From the NCBI GenBank assembly GCA_037501455.1, contig CM074856.1, positions 18,125,001 through 18,189,000 on the forward strand: DNA of 64,000 bases, given 5' to 3'. Both the position numbers and the translations under genes were made by a program. Every line of letters starts with the position of its first letter. Position 1 is the stretch's first letter. The notes beneath the pieces were generated by a model. It was not told the DNA's origin. It made no database searches and worked only from the letters and a program-made list of their open reading frames with translations. The DNA is from Lantana camara. Lineage: Eukaryota > Streptophyta > Magnoliopsida > Lamiales > Verbenaceae. Positions 35,301-46,344 of this stretch are shown here, piece by piece.

Positions 35301-35559
35301 TCTGAGCGTTCTGTTACGTTCCTTAAGACTGAGGAACCTTTGATCAGGGAAAGGGTCGACATTGGAATAATCGCTATGATTGATCCAAACGAGCCCTGCT
35401 GGCTTGACGACATCGTCGTTTTCCTTAGGGATGGAATTCCCCCCATTGACAAGGTGGAAGCTAGGAAAGTCCGAAGTAAGGCCCTTCGTTTCGCTTTGGA
35501 TCACGAGGGGAGGTTATTCAAGAGATCATTCCAGGGACCCCCAATGAGTTGCCTAAGAC

Positions 35560-36628
35560 CCTCACAAGCAAAGGAGACGCTTGAACTCATCCACAATGGA
35601 AGCTGTGGGAATCATTCCGGAGGGCGTATCCTGGCAAAGAAGGTTCTGAGAAGTGGGTTTTATTGGCCTACAGTTCTCCAAGATGCCATTGAATTTTCGA
35701 GGAAGTGCCCTAAATGCCAATTTCATTCAAATCTCCCTCAATTGCCAGCCGCACAGATGATCCCAATAGACGTCTCTTGGCCTTTTGACCAGTGGGGAAT
35801 AGACATCGTGGGCCCTTGCCCATGGCTGCGGGACAAAAGAAGTTTGTCATTTTAGCCGTCGACTACTTCACCAAGTGGGCTGAGGCCGAAGCCGTTTCAA
35901 AAATCACTTTCAGGGTTGTGAGGGACTTCATTTGGAAAAACATCATTTGCAGGTACGGCATCCCGAGGGTGCTTATCTCTGACAACGGGTCCCAGTTCAT
36001 AGCAGCCGACACCCGAGAATGGTGTTCCGAGTTGGGGATCGAGCAGCGATTTACCTCTGTAGGACACCCTCAAGCCAATGGGCAAGCAGAAGTTACCAAT
36101 AGGATCATCTTGCAACACCTGAGAACCATGCTTGAGAGCAAGAAAAGTGAATGGGCTGAAGAGCTGCAAGGAGCGCTTTGGGCTTATCGCACAACCCCAC
36201 GAGCGGCCACTGGAGAAACACCATACGCGCTCGTTTATGGGTCAGAAGCGATGATACCAGCAGAGATAGTAAATGAATCCGCTCGTGTTGGCTATTTCGA
36301 GCCTCAGCTCAACGATGGCAACAGGAGCTTGGAGTTGGACTTGCTGAATGAAAGGAGAAACAAAGCCTGGGCTAAGATCCACCATTATAAAGCCTCTGTG
36401 GCCCAACAGTACAACAAGCGTGTGAGGGAGAGAACTTTCCAGTTGGGAGACTTGGTTTTGAAGAAAGTGGAAGTGTCCAGGCACGTGGGGAAATTGGACC
36501 CCAACTGGGAAGGCCCATTCAAGGTCGTACAACTCAGAGCTAACAACACTTACACCCTGGAGACACTTCAAGGTGAGCGATTGCCTCGCCCTTGGAACGC
36601 ATGTAACCTCCGGCGGTTTTATGTTTAA
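35560..36628 (+). pseudogene. Element A integrase
   Basis: The zinc region is HNGSCGNHSGG...CPKCQFHSN. The core has WGIDIVGP, then, after the one-base deletion, VDYFTKWAEAEAV, SDNGSQFIAA and GHPQANGQAEVTN. The C-terminus has QLGDLVLKKVEVSRHVGKLDP and WEGPFKV (GPF/Y-like) and ends LRRFYV. There is no chromodomain. The frameshift lies between the first Asp and the rest of the catalytic core. Confidence 0.9.
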
Positions 36629-36998
36629 AAGCTCTTTGCAGAACATGATGTAATGACCCTCTTTGTTGGGTTCCTCTGTACTTCCAATTGTGAGTAAGTT
36701 CCAGTATAACTTTTTCTTAAATTGTTCTAACATTATGTTTCTTTGATTGCTTGAATGGATGAGACCCACGTCCCTCGTTTTCACGAGCGTGGTTGGCAAT
36801 CCCTTCCTATATGAATGCTGATATTTCGCACGGGTTACGCTGGCCAGCACTCTACTCCGCTTGGGGGGACGCCCTCATAAGGATAGACTGGTTACGCTCA
36901 TAACCAATTAAACAAGATGGGGAAAATCCTAATAGGCCTTGGCCGTTTCTTACAACGCCTTGCGCTCGAAAGTGGGATCCCTTGCAGACGGAACGTCA
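36629..36998. other. Element A spacer after pol
   Basis: This non-coding sequence lies between the integrase stop and the tandem array. Nothing else is recognised. Confidence 0.5.
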
Positions 36999-37450
36999 CA
37001 AGTCTTGAACGAGGGCAACCTCTAAGTAAGACCCTCGTAAGTACTCAAGACTTAGCATAATTTCCGAGAATAAGAAGAAGGTCCCCAAGTCTTGAGTGGG
37101 GGGGCAATCTCACAATAAGACCCTCACGATCGCTCAAGACAGACAAATTTTCAAGGCTTATGACGAAAGCAAAAATTTATACAAGTCTTGAGTGGGGGGG
37201 CAATCTCACAATAAGACCCTCACGATCGCTCAAGACTTAGACAAATTTTCAAGGATTATGACGAAAGCAAAAATTTATACAAGTCTTGAGTGGGGGGGCA
37301 ATCTCACAATAAGACCCTCACGATCGCTCAAGACTTAGACAAATTTTCAAGGCTTATGACAAAGGCAAAAATTTATACAAGTCTTGAGTAGGGGGGGGCA
37401 ATCTCACAATAAGACCCTCACGATCGCTCAAGACTTAGGCGAATTTTCAA
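36999..37450. repeat. Tandem repeat of about 98 bp with inverted arms, five copies
   Basis: Copies start at 36999 (divergent, 87 bp), 37086, 37182, 37280 and 37378 (the last truncated). Periods are 96-98 bp. Every unit carries AAGTCTTGAG and, about 40 bases later, its exact complement CTCAAGACTT, around a G-rich stretch (GTGGGGGGGCAATCTCAC). The three central copies are nearly identical, so amplification is recent. A tandem repeat 3' of pol is also known in Retand elements. Confidence 0.9.
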
Positions 37451-37739
37451 GATTTACAGAAGTCAACAAAATTTTCTAAAGGCTTAAAACATCCACAGAG
37501 TATGCTACACACAGTCTTATTATTACAAGATTTGTTCCAGCAAGCTCTAAGTATAAGTTCTGATTCATAAGTAAGCAAAAGAACAAAGTTACGATGAATA
37601 GAGTATATATTCATTGCAAAAAAAAAAAAAAAAAATCTTACAAGACAAAGGGCTCAAAGGCCTATGAAGTATTGTTTCAGAATAAAGAAGAGAGGCATTA
37701 AAACAGGAAAATACATAGAAAATTTATAAGAGGAAAGCT

Positions 37740-40592
37740 TCAGGCGGCTGGAGCAATGTCTTCATCAACGATCACCAGTATATTCTGGGCCACGAGGCCA
37801 TGAACTGGGCCTTCAGGCTCTTGCGGTTGGGCTAGGGGATCGTCAGGCTCGTTGGCAGCACGAACGGGGGCGTTAGCACCCTCGGCAGCTGGGACAGGGG
37901 CATCCTCCACGATAGGCGCTTGGGGCTCATCTTCAGGGTCGTCATTTTGAGTGGATTGAGGGGCACCCCCTTCCCGATGAGCGTCCGTGTACTCATCTTG
38001 GATCAGCTTAACCAAGAAGTCGTACTCCATCTCAGCAATGGCGTCCGCGGGGTCGTTTGGGTCTTCATCCACTTCCTCACAACGCTCGTTGAACATGAGC
38101 CCCGTGCCCTCTGCTCCCTTCATAGCCGGGTCAGTTAGCCCTTTGTGGATGCCCTGCTCGACGGCCAAGTTGAAGGCGTTCTGGGCCTCATCCAGGCAAT
38201 GCAACGAGGCTGCGAAGTTAAAGGCCTTCGAATGGCAGAATTTGATAAGAGCCTCCTTGTTCGCACGTTCAAGACTCCGAGGCCACTCGTTCATGGCGTC
38301 GTTGAATTTTCTCTCAGCCTCCAGAGCCCTCGCCTTCCAGCTCTCCCGCTCGGTCTCCGCCTTCTTGTAGCGCTCGTTAGTCTGGGCCAACTGGTCGCTC
38401 AAGCCGCTTCGAGCGCCCTCCACCACCTGGAAATCCTCCTTCAGTTTTCCCAGCTCCTCCTCCGTTTTATTGTACAAATCCTTGAGGGATTCATACTTTG
38501 CAATTTCTGCATCCAGCTCCGATTGAATCTGAGCCGGGTCGTTCGAGCGGGCCATCTTCTTGTACTTGGCCTTGCGCTCGGCATAAATGGAGGCTCGCAT
38601 TTGCACATTTCGGAGCCGGGGAAGAACTTGCTGCATAAGTTGGAGGAAAGGGAGGTGTTAGCCAAAAAATGCTAACTTACAGAAATTAGCAAAGAAAGCA
38701 AGGAGTAAGGACTTACAGAGATTAAGGCGTGGGCCGCGTCATAGGTCACTTTCTCCACGGACTCACTGAAGAGATGCCGGTGGTCCGCCGAGAATTGGGC
38801 CTTGTCCTAGAGATTCTCGCTGACGGCTTGAGCGAGCGTGCCCGGCCTTAGCAGAACTGGCCCACCATCGGGGGCACCTATGTAGTCCTTGTCCCCTCGT
38901 CGGGAGAACTCCCATAAATGTTCCTCCTCTGAAGAGGAAGTTTCTCCCTCGCCCTTGGGGCCCTCGGCCACCTGCTTGCCCCTGCCTTTTATTGCCACTG
39001 AATCGGGCATCCTCTTCCTCTTGCGGGAAGGCCTACTTGCGCTTGGTGGGGCCTCGATTATTGATAGGGTGGTTGTAGGCCTCGTTTGTTCTGCAGCCAG
39101 AGGAGGTTGAGCGTCTCCCGCTCTCTCTGTAGTCAACCACCTCCTGGTCTCTCTGTTGGCCAGTCTACTCTCCCCTCGTCCACGAGGGGGTTGAACCTCT
39201 GGAATAGCGCTCGAACTGGCGCCCTGACTACCACTACGAGCGTCTCCGCGATTGCTACGATTGCGAGGGCGCTGTTGCTCGCGCTGCTGGTCCCCTTGCT
39301 GGGCTTGATTCCTGTTGGCATGAGCAAAGCGAGCGGCTTGTCTGATTCCTCCTGCCATCTCTATAATAGCAACTCCTGCAAAAATGGAAAGTACAAGGGT
39401 TATAAATCCTTAAACATAATTATTAAGTGTGCAAATTACAAGTACAAAGATGCAGTTAGTATTCCTGTCTAAAGGTTAGCGCCCTGGGAATCTAACCATC
39501 TCTCTCTATATCGCGAGCCGGAGGGTTGTCAAGGAAATAGGGATCGTTAGAAAGGTCACACAGGAACATGAGCTCCTCATCATCTATCCAATCTTTCGCT
39601 TGAATAAGGTGGCCCTCGTCCCTCAGGGTTGCTGCTAGGGTCTTGGCCCAATCTTTGGGGAGTGCGGGTTGTAAGCGGCTCTTTGCAAACGAGCCCCATT
39701 GCGTGGGCACCACAAAGCCCTCTTCGGTTGGGGCCTTGACGAAGATGAACTTCTCCTTCCAATTGGGGCCATAGGTGCTCGAGGGCGAGCTGATCAGTTT
39801 CATATGGGCCTTCGCCTGAACATAGTAAAAACCAGCCTCGGGAGATGAACGAGAAGAGCTGATTACTTGAAAGAGGGCGTTGAAGTTCCACAAGAAGGGC
39901 TCGTAACCCATGCTCCTCATCAGAATCACAAAGCAGGTTAAGAGAGCCAAGCCGTTGGGCACGATTTGTGATGGACAGAGGCCCAGATCATTCAACAAGT
40001 GAGCCATCGAGATCGAGACAGGGAACCTCAAGCCTCCTGAACTCACTGTGGCCACGTATACTGCCATTTCGCCTGGAGGCGGATTGTTGGCCCGCTCATG
40101 GCTTTCTGGAATTCTCCATGTATAGCGCTCGTCCCAGTAGATAGGAGCCAACATCGTCTTCACTTCTCCCAAAGTAACTGTGCTGGGAGTCTCCTCAGGA
40201 GTGCGCTCGGTGGCCTGGTAGCCTGATCCTTCACCCTCGTTAGGCCCTCTGGATTTCTTGGATTTCTTGCCTTTTCCTTTATTGTGGGCTCGTTCTGTAG
40301 GCCCTGTTATGACTTCGGCCATTGGTAGCGGGTTCGCGACGGCCACCGTCACGGTATGGCGGTGGGGGTGAGTGGCACTCTGAGTTATGGGGAGAGTAAC
40401 CCCTTGCCTTTCTGCCTCCATTACTAGATTCATCTCTTCAAAGAGAGGTTCCACTCCACCAGGATTCCTATCCTCCATGGCCATCACTGCCGCCCCCAAC
40501 TCCTCGTCTCTGGGGGAATTAGGGGAAGAGGAACTCTCAATGGCCATCTCATGGATTTCACGGGCGAATTCCTCAATATGTTGGTCAGCCAT
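37740..40592 (-). CDS. Antisense element gene, three exons (element A copy)
   Basis: Predicted exons on the minus strand are 40592-39497, 39375-38717 and 38630-37740. Introns 39496-39376 (121 bp) and 38716-38631 (86 bp) have GT...AG ends, with donors GTTAGA and GTAAGT and acceptors TTTTTGCAG and TTATGCAG. Exon lengths 1096, 659 and 891 sum to exactly 882 codons including the stop. Exon 1 has the PF04195-like block (PPPGEMAVY, GGLRFPVSISM, LCPSQIVPNGLALL, SSRSSPEAGFYY). Exon 2 is Arg/Gln-rich with the basic motif SRKRKRMPDSVAIKGRGKQV, possibly nuclear-targeting. Exon 3 is a coiled coil (about 180 residues) with an acidic C-terminus. One in-frame TAG at 38807-38809 breaks exon 2, where element B is open. 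Role unknown. It is convergent with gag-pol. Confidence 0.72.
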
Positions 40593-40900
40593 GGCAGAAG
40601 CTGAGATTTGGGAGAAATTTAGTCTAGGATTAGAGAATGGGAGCTTTCTGGAAAGAAATTAGGGTTCCCTAAAGGAGTAAAACCTAAGGGATTACAAAGT
40701 CCTAAAGTCCGAATCTAAAGTTAGCAGAGTTAGAGAATTACGTTGGAAGTTTACCTTGAAAGTTTCTGAGAAAATCTGGGAGAGAGGTTGAAGATGCTCT
40801 AAGAACTGGTGTGCGAGAGAATTCTTTTTGCAAAGAATGATTGGAAGTTCAGAATGCGTAAAGAGTAGCAAGATTTCAGAATCCCACATTTATAGGGATG
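40593..40900 (-). promoter_or_regulatory. Antisense gene promoter and leader (element A)
   Basis: A minus-strand CTATAAA lies at 40889-40895, about 300 bases before the ATG at 40592. Between them is a plausible leader intron, with a CAAG|GTAAAC donor near 40755 and a TTTCTTTCCAG acceptor near 40653. The TATA box and the donor context are shared with fragment C. The leader intron is an inference. Confidence 0.55.
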
Positions 40901-41219
40901 GGAGTTGGTACCTTTTTCGGCAATGAATTCAAAATGGTAATCATTTCCCGCCTAGGAAACCGCCCACTTTATGGAACCGTCACATGCTTCCCAATGCTCA
41001 CGCGCCCCACGCGTGCCCGCATTTAATGCTCTGACGTTTCGGATACTCAAGAATAGTACAACGCTCAGTGCAGAAGCATTGCGAGCGGTCAGTTGAAAAG
41101 ACCGCATTAATGGCACAATCAGAGGAAAAATTGCTCAACACGCCAAGTCCTATACGAGCGCTACATGCAAGAGATAGAACGTGTCAAAATTCTACAGTCC
41201 TTATCACCAAGGACTACAG

Positions 41220-41234
41220 AATTGGGGGGCAAAA
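41220..41234 (+). other. Polypurine tract of element A
   Basis: AATTGGGGGGCAAAA directly precedes the 3' LTR start at 41235. Confidence 0.88.
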
Positions 41235-42048
41235 TGATGGGGTCAAAATACGATCGTCCCACATTAGGACACGTGGCATCACCGAGATGATGATATCTGT
41301 CTCCCCAAGGTTGCACCCATCAGTGCCCGAGTGCTAAGCTCAACGAGCGCAATCCTTCTTCATGAGTTGAGCCCAACGAGCGCTGTCACTCTCACGAGCG
41401 CCATTCATACTGTATGATTGGCACGTCCACGTGCCAAGGGAGCCCTCTTCGAGCGTCACACTCCCTCAGAGTGGCATTCCCATTTGGCTCGTCACTTGAA
41501 CTGGAGCATTCATTCCCCCCAGCGGATATCTTGGCTTCCAATACTCCAGGTTGTCACGAGCGCGCTCTTAAGCCCTCGTTACCAACCACCCAAATGGCTC
41601 TCTGACACATCGTACATGCCCGCGCACCTGCCACTGTTGCCAGCACCAACTTTTGGCCGCCTTTGCAGAAGATTCCTCCTAAGTTTCTCTCTCATGGCGC
41701 CACGTGTTAGGGCAACATTCGGCCAGGACCACTTGAGGCAAATGACCAAAAGGCCCTTGACCCTCAACTATAAATAGCTAAAGTCATCTTCTACACGGGT
41801 AAGCATTCTTCATCACTGAAACTGTGACTGAACTTACGTTTCTCCTTCATACCTTGAACTGACTTGAGCGTCGGAGAGCCAAACTGGGCATCACCCCCAG
41901 TTCCCCCAGCTTGGCCTTCTGACTTTTATTGTGCTTGTCCCAACAGGTAGAACCCCCTTTCTCATTTCCGGCGAATCTCCGGCGGTTTCCTCCACAACTA
42001 CAAATCGTAAAGTGTTTGGATTCGGACCCTCACATTCTGAACCCATCA
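41235..42048 (+). repeat. 3' LTR of element A
   Basis: 814 bp, the same length as the 5' LTR, with about ten substitutions by eye. It is followed by the target duplication ACCAC at 42049-42053. Confidence 0.95.
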
Positions 42049-42053
42049 ACCAC

Positions 42054-42221
42054 AGTTGCATCACCATCGCATTTATACTCTTGGTGTTATCCTAGCTGGA
42101 AGAACCCACGCTTAGAAGGAAACCCAGTTCCTGAGGCTCCCACGCCTGTGATGGTCTTTCCCTTTCCCTATAAATCTTGAAGTGTTGTTGCATTTAGGAA
42201 ACTGACATTCCTGCACCATCA
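42054..42221 (+). repeat. 3' LTR of element B, final part
   Basis: It continues the LTR broken at 29527, as shown by alignment to the intact 5' LTR of B at about 16497-16664. It ends CTGCACCATCA at 42221 and is followed by the element B target duplication CTAAC (42222-42226). Confidence 0.93.
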
Positions 42222-42226
42222 CTAAC

Positions 42227-43369
42227 TTTTAAGCATAATTAATAGTTTATAACTTACAAATATATTTAATAAATAAAAAGACATATATAAAATAATATAG
42301 ACAAAACCTTAAAAGTTGGTATAAAATGCCATATTAATTATATAATATTTTATTCCTTATATTGTTTATTTTTTTAATATAATTTGTGACTTACTTTTAG
42401 TTTTTTTATGAAGTTTTGAAAAATCTTTTTGTCGTCATTCAAAATCTAAAAGTTATATTCACTTTCAAAACTATAACTTTTACACCTAAATTTTTTTCTA
42501 TTTCCGACCTCGATTCCATCATTTAAAATGGGAACATTGTTATTTATTTTTTCTTTTTTTATTCCATAATCTCGAGAAATTGTAGCTTTTGATATATTAT
42601 TATCATCAATTTTAGTATAGTTGCATTGCACTAAATATTCATCTCTCAAAAACGTGGATTTGACATAACATCATTTTCAATATTATTCTCTTTCTCAAAT
42701 CTCCATCTTCTTCTCCATAATTTTAATTTGATTTAATGAGTATTTCTATTTTGCTTTCTGTTTATACCTTTGATTTTACTTTTTTTTAATTGCATTGTAG
42801 CTACCGCATGCAATTTTCAATTGATAATTTCTATTGTGATTGCAGTGAGAAAACCAAACTTCGTGAATGCTTGTAAACTAAGTTTTCTATAATAATTTGA
42901 GTTGTTATATTCTCCTTAAACAATTAAAAGTGTTAGTAATTTAATTATATAAAATATTGATAGAGCTTTTAATAATTAATTTATTTATAAAGTATTAAAA
43001 AAATAATATTTTATGAAAATTAATTAGGCTCTCGATTGAGCAATTTATGTACTCCTCAAACAATATGATGTATAATATTTAGTATCATTTTGTACCTATT
43101 ATTAATTCAAAAATATACTTATTGATGGTTTGATATTTTTATATTATTTTGGTATAAGTTTTATATTTTCATCATTGCACTTTCAATAGGAACACCATTT
43201 TCAGAGGTTTATATTGATGTATTACATTTTTTACATGTTTCGTACCATAAGAAGGATTTGTTTTAATCCTATCAGTCTCTCTTAAAACAATAATATTTAT
43301 ATCTTGTATAGTAAACAAAATATAACTAATATTATTTATTTTACATTATTTATACATCCAATCATATTC
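42227..43369. other. AT-rich Helitron-derived sequence
   Basis: This lies between the element B insertion and the LINE 3' end. No confident domain is visible. A 67-codon minus-strand frame at 42446-42649 is not recognised. Confidence 0.4.
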
Positions 43370-46340
43370 TTTTTTTTTTTCTATCTCCCCGATATATTTT
43401 CTTTTTGGTCCAAAATGAAGCAACCCAACACAGAAAAAACAGTCTCAAGCTACGACTCATCTAGTTTTGCCGGCAGAGCATCCTAGACGCAATAATCATC
43501 TTAAACCTTGTGACTTATCCTCGCTAATTTATCCGTCATCATGTTTCATTCTCTTGAGATTTATTTGGTCCATGTTTCTCAAAACCTATGGAGTAAACTT
43601 CGTCAATCAAATATTACATCTCATTAGCTGCTTTTCAATATCATTCGTTGTTATCCATTTCACGATCGTCTCCAAATCAATCTCCACATTAATCTTCAAA
43701 AACCGCCTCTCCCAAGCTAGTGTTAATCCTTTAGGTAAGCCCAATAACTCTGCTACATTATTGAAACTATACCAAGATTCATAGCATATCCTAGCACTCA
43801 TCTTCAGTTGTCATCTCGAATCACGCCCCCTGGCCAAGCATTGTTGGTATGGTTATAAAAGCTTCCAATCGAGTTTAGTTTTACCCATCATTTCTCGGAT
43901 TTATTCCACGACAACTAAATATAGATTTTCATTTTCCTGTGTTTATTGTTCTCGGTGATTAGTACTAAGACCTCAAATAACTCTTTTATGTGGAGAAGAA
44001 TGACTCGTCTAAGATTCATAATATTTTGATAGCTCCATTAGTTTCATGCTTTCAAAAGATTCCAAAGTGTCAAGATCAAGACAACCCACCCAGGATATTC
44101 GAGGAGCTTATTGCTCAAAATTTTGCTATTAAACCTCTCTTTGAGCCCGTCTGACACTCGCAAGCCACGAAGATTTTACCAAGTCTGTGTATCAACAATC
44201 TTGTCCCACACCCGAAGTGCGAATGAAAAACTTCTCAGCATGTGGTCCATATATTCATATCATGTACAGCAGTGCGCACATACATCATTTTCCCCAAATT
44301 TTCTATCATACTTTAATACATTCGTGAGAAAGCTATCTTATTGTCAAAGCTACAGGAAAATCATGAACTTTTGGGGATAAGGTAATTTCCAAGTTCATTT
44401 TCAATTTTTCTCGCATGTCTCATCTGAAACCATAAGCAGAGTATAGTCATTTTATAGAAGAATTTGTCTATAGTTGATCCAGCCAGATTCTCTTATCTTC
44501 GTTTTCATGTAGCACGATTAGAATACTAAGTATCTCATTCACCACCCCCTTAGGCAGTATGTTTTCAGCTTATCCAGGTTTTAGTTTTTTTCTGTGTTAA
44601 TGAGATTACATACAATAAGATCTTTATCCTCCAATGATGTTCGTTAGTTTGTCTTGTGATAACCATCTATCATTCCATAAAGATGTCCTTACAAAATGGT
44701 TCCACCATCCAAGTATTTCTAACTATCCCCTTTCATGCTCAGGAAGTCATAAGTTGGGGCTTTGTACAAGAATGTCATCCCCTTTTAAATATTTTTTCTT
44801 ATGCATCTTACACAGTCGTCTCCTTGTTGAGCATTCTCCATCCCATTTAGCGAGCATCGCTATATTTCTTTTTGGGCTTCTCCAAGACCTAATTTGCCTT
44901 CTCGTTTCTTTTTAGCCACCTTCTTCCACCTTACAAAATGGTCTGTTTCCTTCTTATATAAGTCGCCTAAAAAAGTCTTATTTAAGTCGATCAAGTTTTT
45001 TTTATGTGTGATTGGTGAACCAATTTGTGTGCATGTCATAGGTGGCGATTGAGCTCGTGATGCATAGAATAAATATTATTCATCCGGCAAGGTTTGTCAT
45101 TTTGGCTTTCTATCCTAGAGGCATTTTTCGACTTCTTAATCACAATCGAGAAATATTTATTAAGTTGTCTGTACTTTACATGCCCAAAATTCTACTAACC
45201 AGTTGCTTTAAATCATTTGACGTACAAGGTAAACAACACATGTGATTCACTGAAGTTTAATTGGAGGTTCAACGCCTTATTATGTTGTTCGTAGAATGTA
45301 AGTATGAGATGTGAGGGTCTCTCTGACATACCGTAATTACCATTCCATAAAGCCTCTGGTTATATCCCCTTCATTCTGTTCATACTGATGTTGATGTTTT
45401 CCATCTGGAATTTGAAGAAAGTTAGAGTTCTCTGTAAAAAGTTCCACCAGCCCTTGTCGTACGTCTTTTCAAAATTCAATTTAAGCACCATACTTTTTTT
45501 TTTGTCTTTGGAGTAATGTAGCATTCGTAACACTTCTTGAAGCACATCAAGATATTGTAACGGGTGTCTCGGCAGAGAATAAAGCTGTTCTGGTTTGAGC
45601 TCACAATTTATTTGATACACGACTTATCATCTTTGTGATCATTTTGAGCAATACGTTAGCTATTCTGATTTGGGCTTAATTTTTTTATATACGACTTAAA
45701 TAAAGTATAATCATCTTGGTGATCATTTAGAGCAATACGTTCCACAACATAATAGGCCAAATCTCTTTTGTTTTTGTGTAGAATTTACTTTCGAAAACAG
45801 ACAAATAAAGGTTAGACAAGCCTTCTTGGGAATTGATTCTCTCTCCATACAATCATTGATGAATTTCACTATTGCGTCTCTTACTATATCTTAATAGGTT
45901 TGAAAAAGGTAGGCTTGAAAACCATCTGCTTCCAGCGCTTTGTACGGGTGCATGCTCTTCAATACCCTCAAGATTTGCTCATTTGAGGTCGTTCTGGCCA
46001 AGTTATTTTTTTCACTGCCACCTTAGGGTTCATTGGTGCAAGCTAATACCAAGACTCATCGCCTCTTCGATAGTATCTCAACTGAATAGTATGTAATACT
46101 TCAAGTGTGTTGTTTTAGTTAATCATTATTTATTACCCATTCATCGCCTATTATGAGAGCATCTATCCGGTTCCTCTTTCTTCTCGTTATGGTTGAGAGA
46201 TGAAAGGAACATTTATGTTTATCCCTGAATTGAAGCCGATTGATTCTTGACTATTAAAACTAAATAATCTGCTCTTTTTAGTAGTTTGTTATATTCTATC
46301 ATCAATTCTTTCTTCAAATCTCTCGAATATTTATCTTACT
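43370..46340 (-). pseudogene. L1-type LINE, 5'-truncated and decayed
   Basis: Read on the minus strand, degenerate L1 reverse transcriptase is visible. Near 46200 it has FHLSTITRRKRNRIDAL, near 45990 SMHPYKA..ADGFQ, near 45830 LIPKK, near 45480 LKLNFEKTYDKGWWNFL and near 44900 a zinc-knuckle-side remnant. An RNase H-like stretch GLPKGLTLAWERRFLKI lies at 43640-43740. The 3' end is an A-run (T-run on the plus strand, 43371-43380). Many stops and frameshifts break the frame, and the catalytic FADD region is not clearly seen. It sits between two Helitron segments. The 5' boundary is approximate. Confidence 0.75.
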
Positions 46341-46344
46341 TGTC

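Larger units (their letters stand above)
30444..36628 (+). pseudogene. Element A gag-pol polyprotein with two lesions
   Basis: One frame runs from inside the 5' LTR to a TAA at 34056-34058 and resumes in the same frame at 34059-35855. A one-base deletion near 35812 then shifts to the frame of 35792-36628. The expected start near 30444 reads ATAGTCGCTACAAGG where an ATG-GCT-ACA start would be expected, so the gag start codon itself looks lost. Order: Pro-rich N-terminus, gag, zinc knuckle, protease, RT, RNase H, archaeal-type RNase H, integrase. There is no chromodomain. RT also has Arg for Gly in DAFQRYYQI (element B has DAFQGYYQI). Confidence 0.9.
29523..42053 (+). mobile_element. Gypsy element A (Tat/Retand-like), structurally complete
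   Basis: The element is 29528-42048 (12521 bp). Both LTRs are 814 bp (29528-30341 and 41235-42048) and differ at about ten positions by eye, suggesting a recent insertion. The target duplication ACCAC is perfect (29523-29527 and 42049-42053). It has a primer-binding site after the 5' LTR, gag-pol on the plus strand with one nonsense and one frameshift lesion, a tandem repeat array after pol, a spliced gene on the minus strand, and a polypurine tract. A second RNase H, the antisense ORF and the 3' tandem repeats point to the Tat lineage and especially Retand-like elements. Confidence 0.95.
15835..42226 (+). mobile_element. Gypsy element B (Tat/Retand-like), interrupted by copia and element A
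   Basis: The element spans 15840-42221. The LTRs start TGATGAGGCATAAAAC and end CACCATCA. A perfect 5-bp duplication CTAAC flanks it (15835-15839 and 42222-42226), which proves that the two distant ends belong together. Order: 5' LTR 15840-16664; copia remnant 16665-19635 replacing the primer site and N-terminal gag; decayed gag-pol 19636-24425; antisense gene 25369-28244; polypurine tract 28826-28839; 3' LTR 28840-29527 continued at 42054-42221. The two LTRs differ at about 11 of 825 aligned positions by eye. No chromodomain is visible. Confidence 0.92.

Noticed and set aside
19641..36628. Endogenous pararetrovirus (caulimovirus-like) origin of the RT segments
   Set aside because: LTRs, polypurine tracts, integrase with an HHCC and DDE core and 5-bp target duplications show Ty3-gypsy elements. 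No movement or coat protein is seen.
36999..37450. Possible CRISPR-like array
   Set aside because: Units repeat along their whole 96-98 bp with no unique spacers, and the context is a plant retrotransposon.
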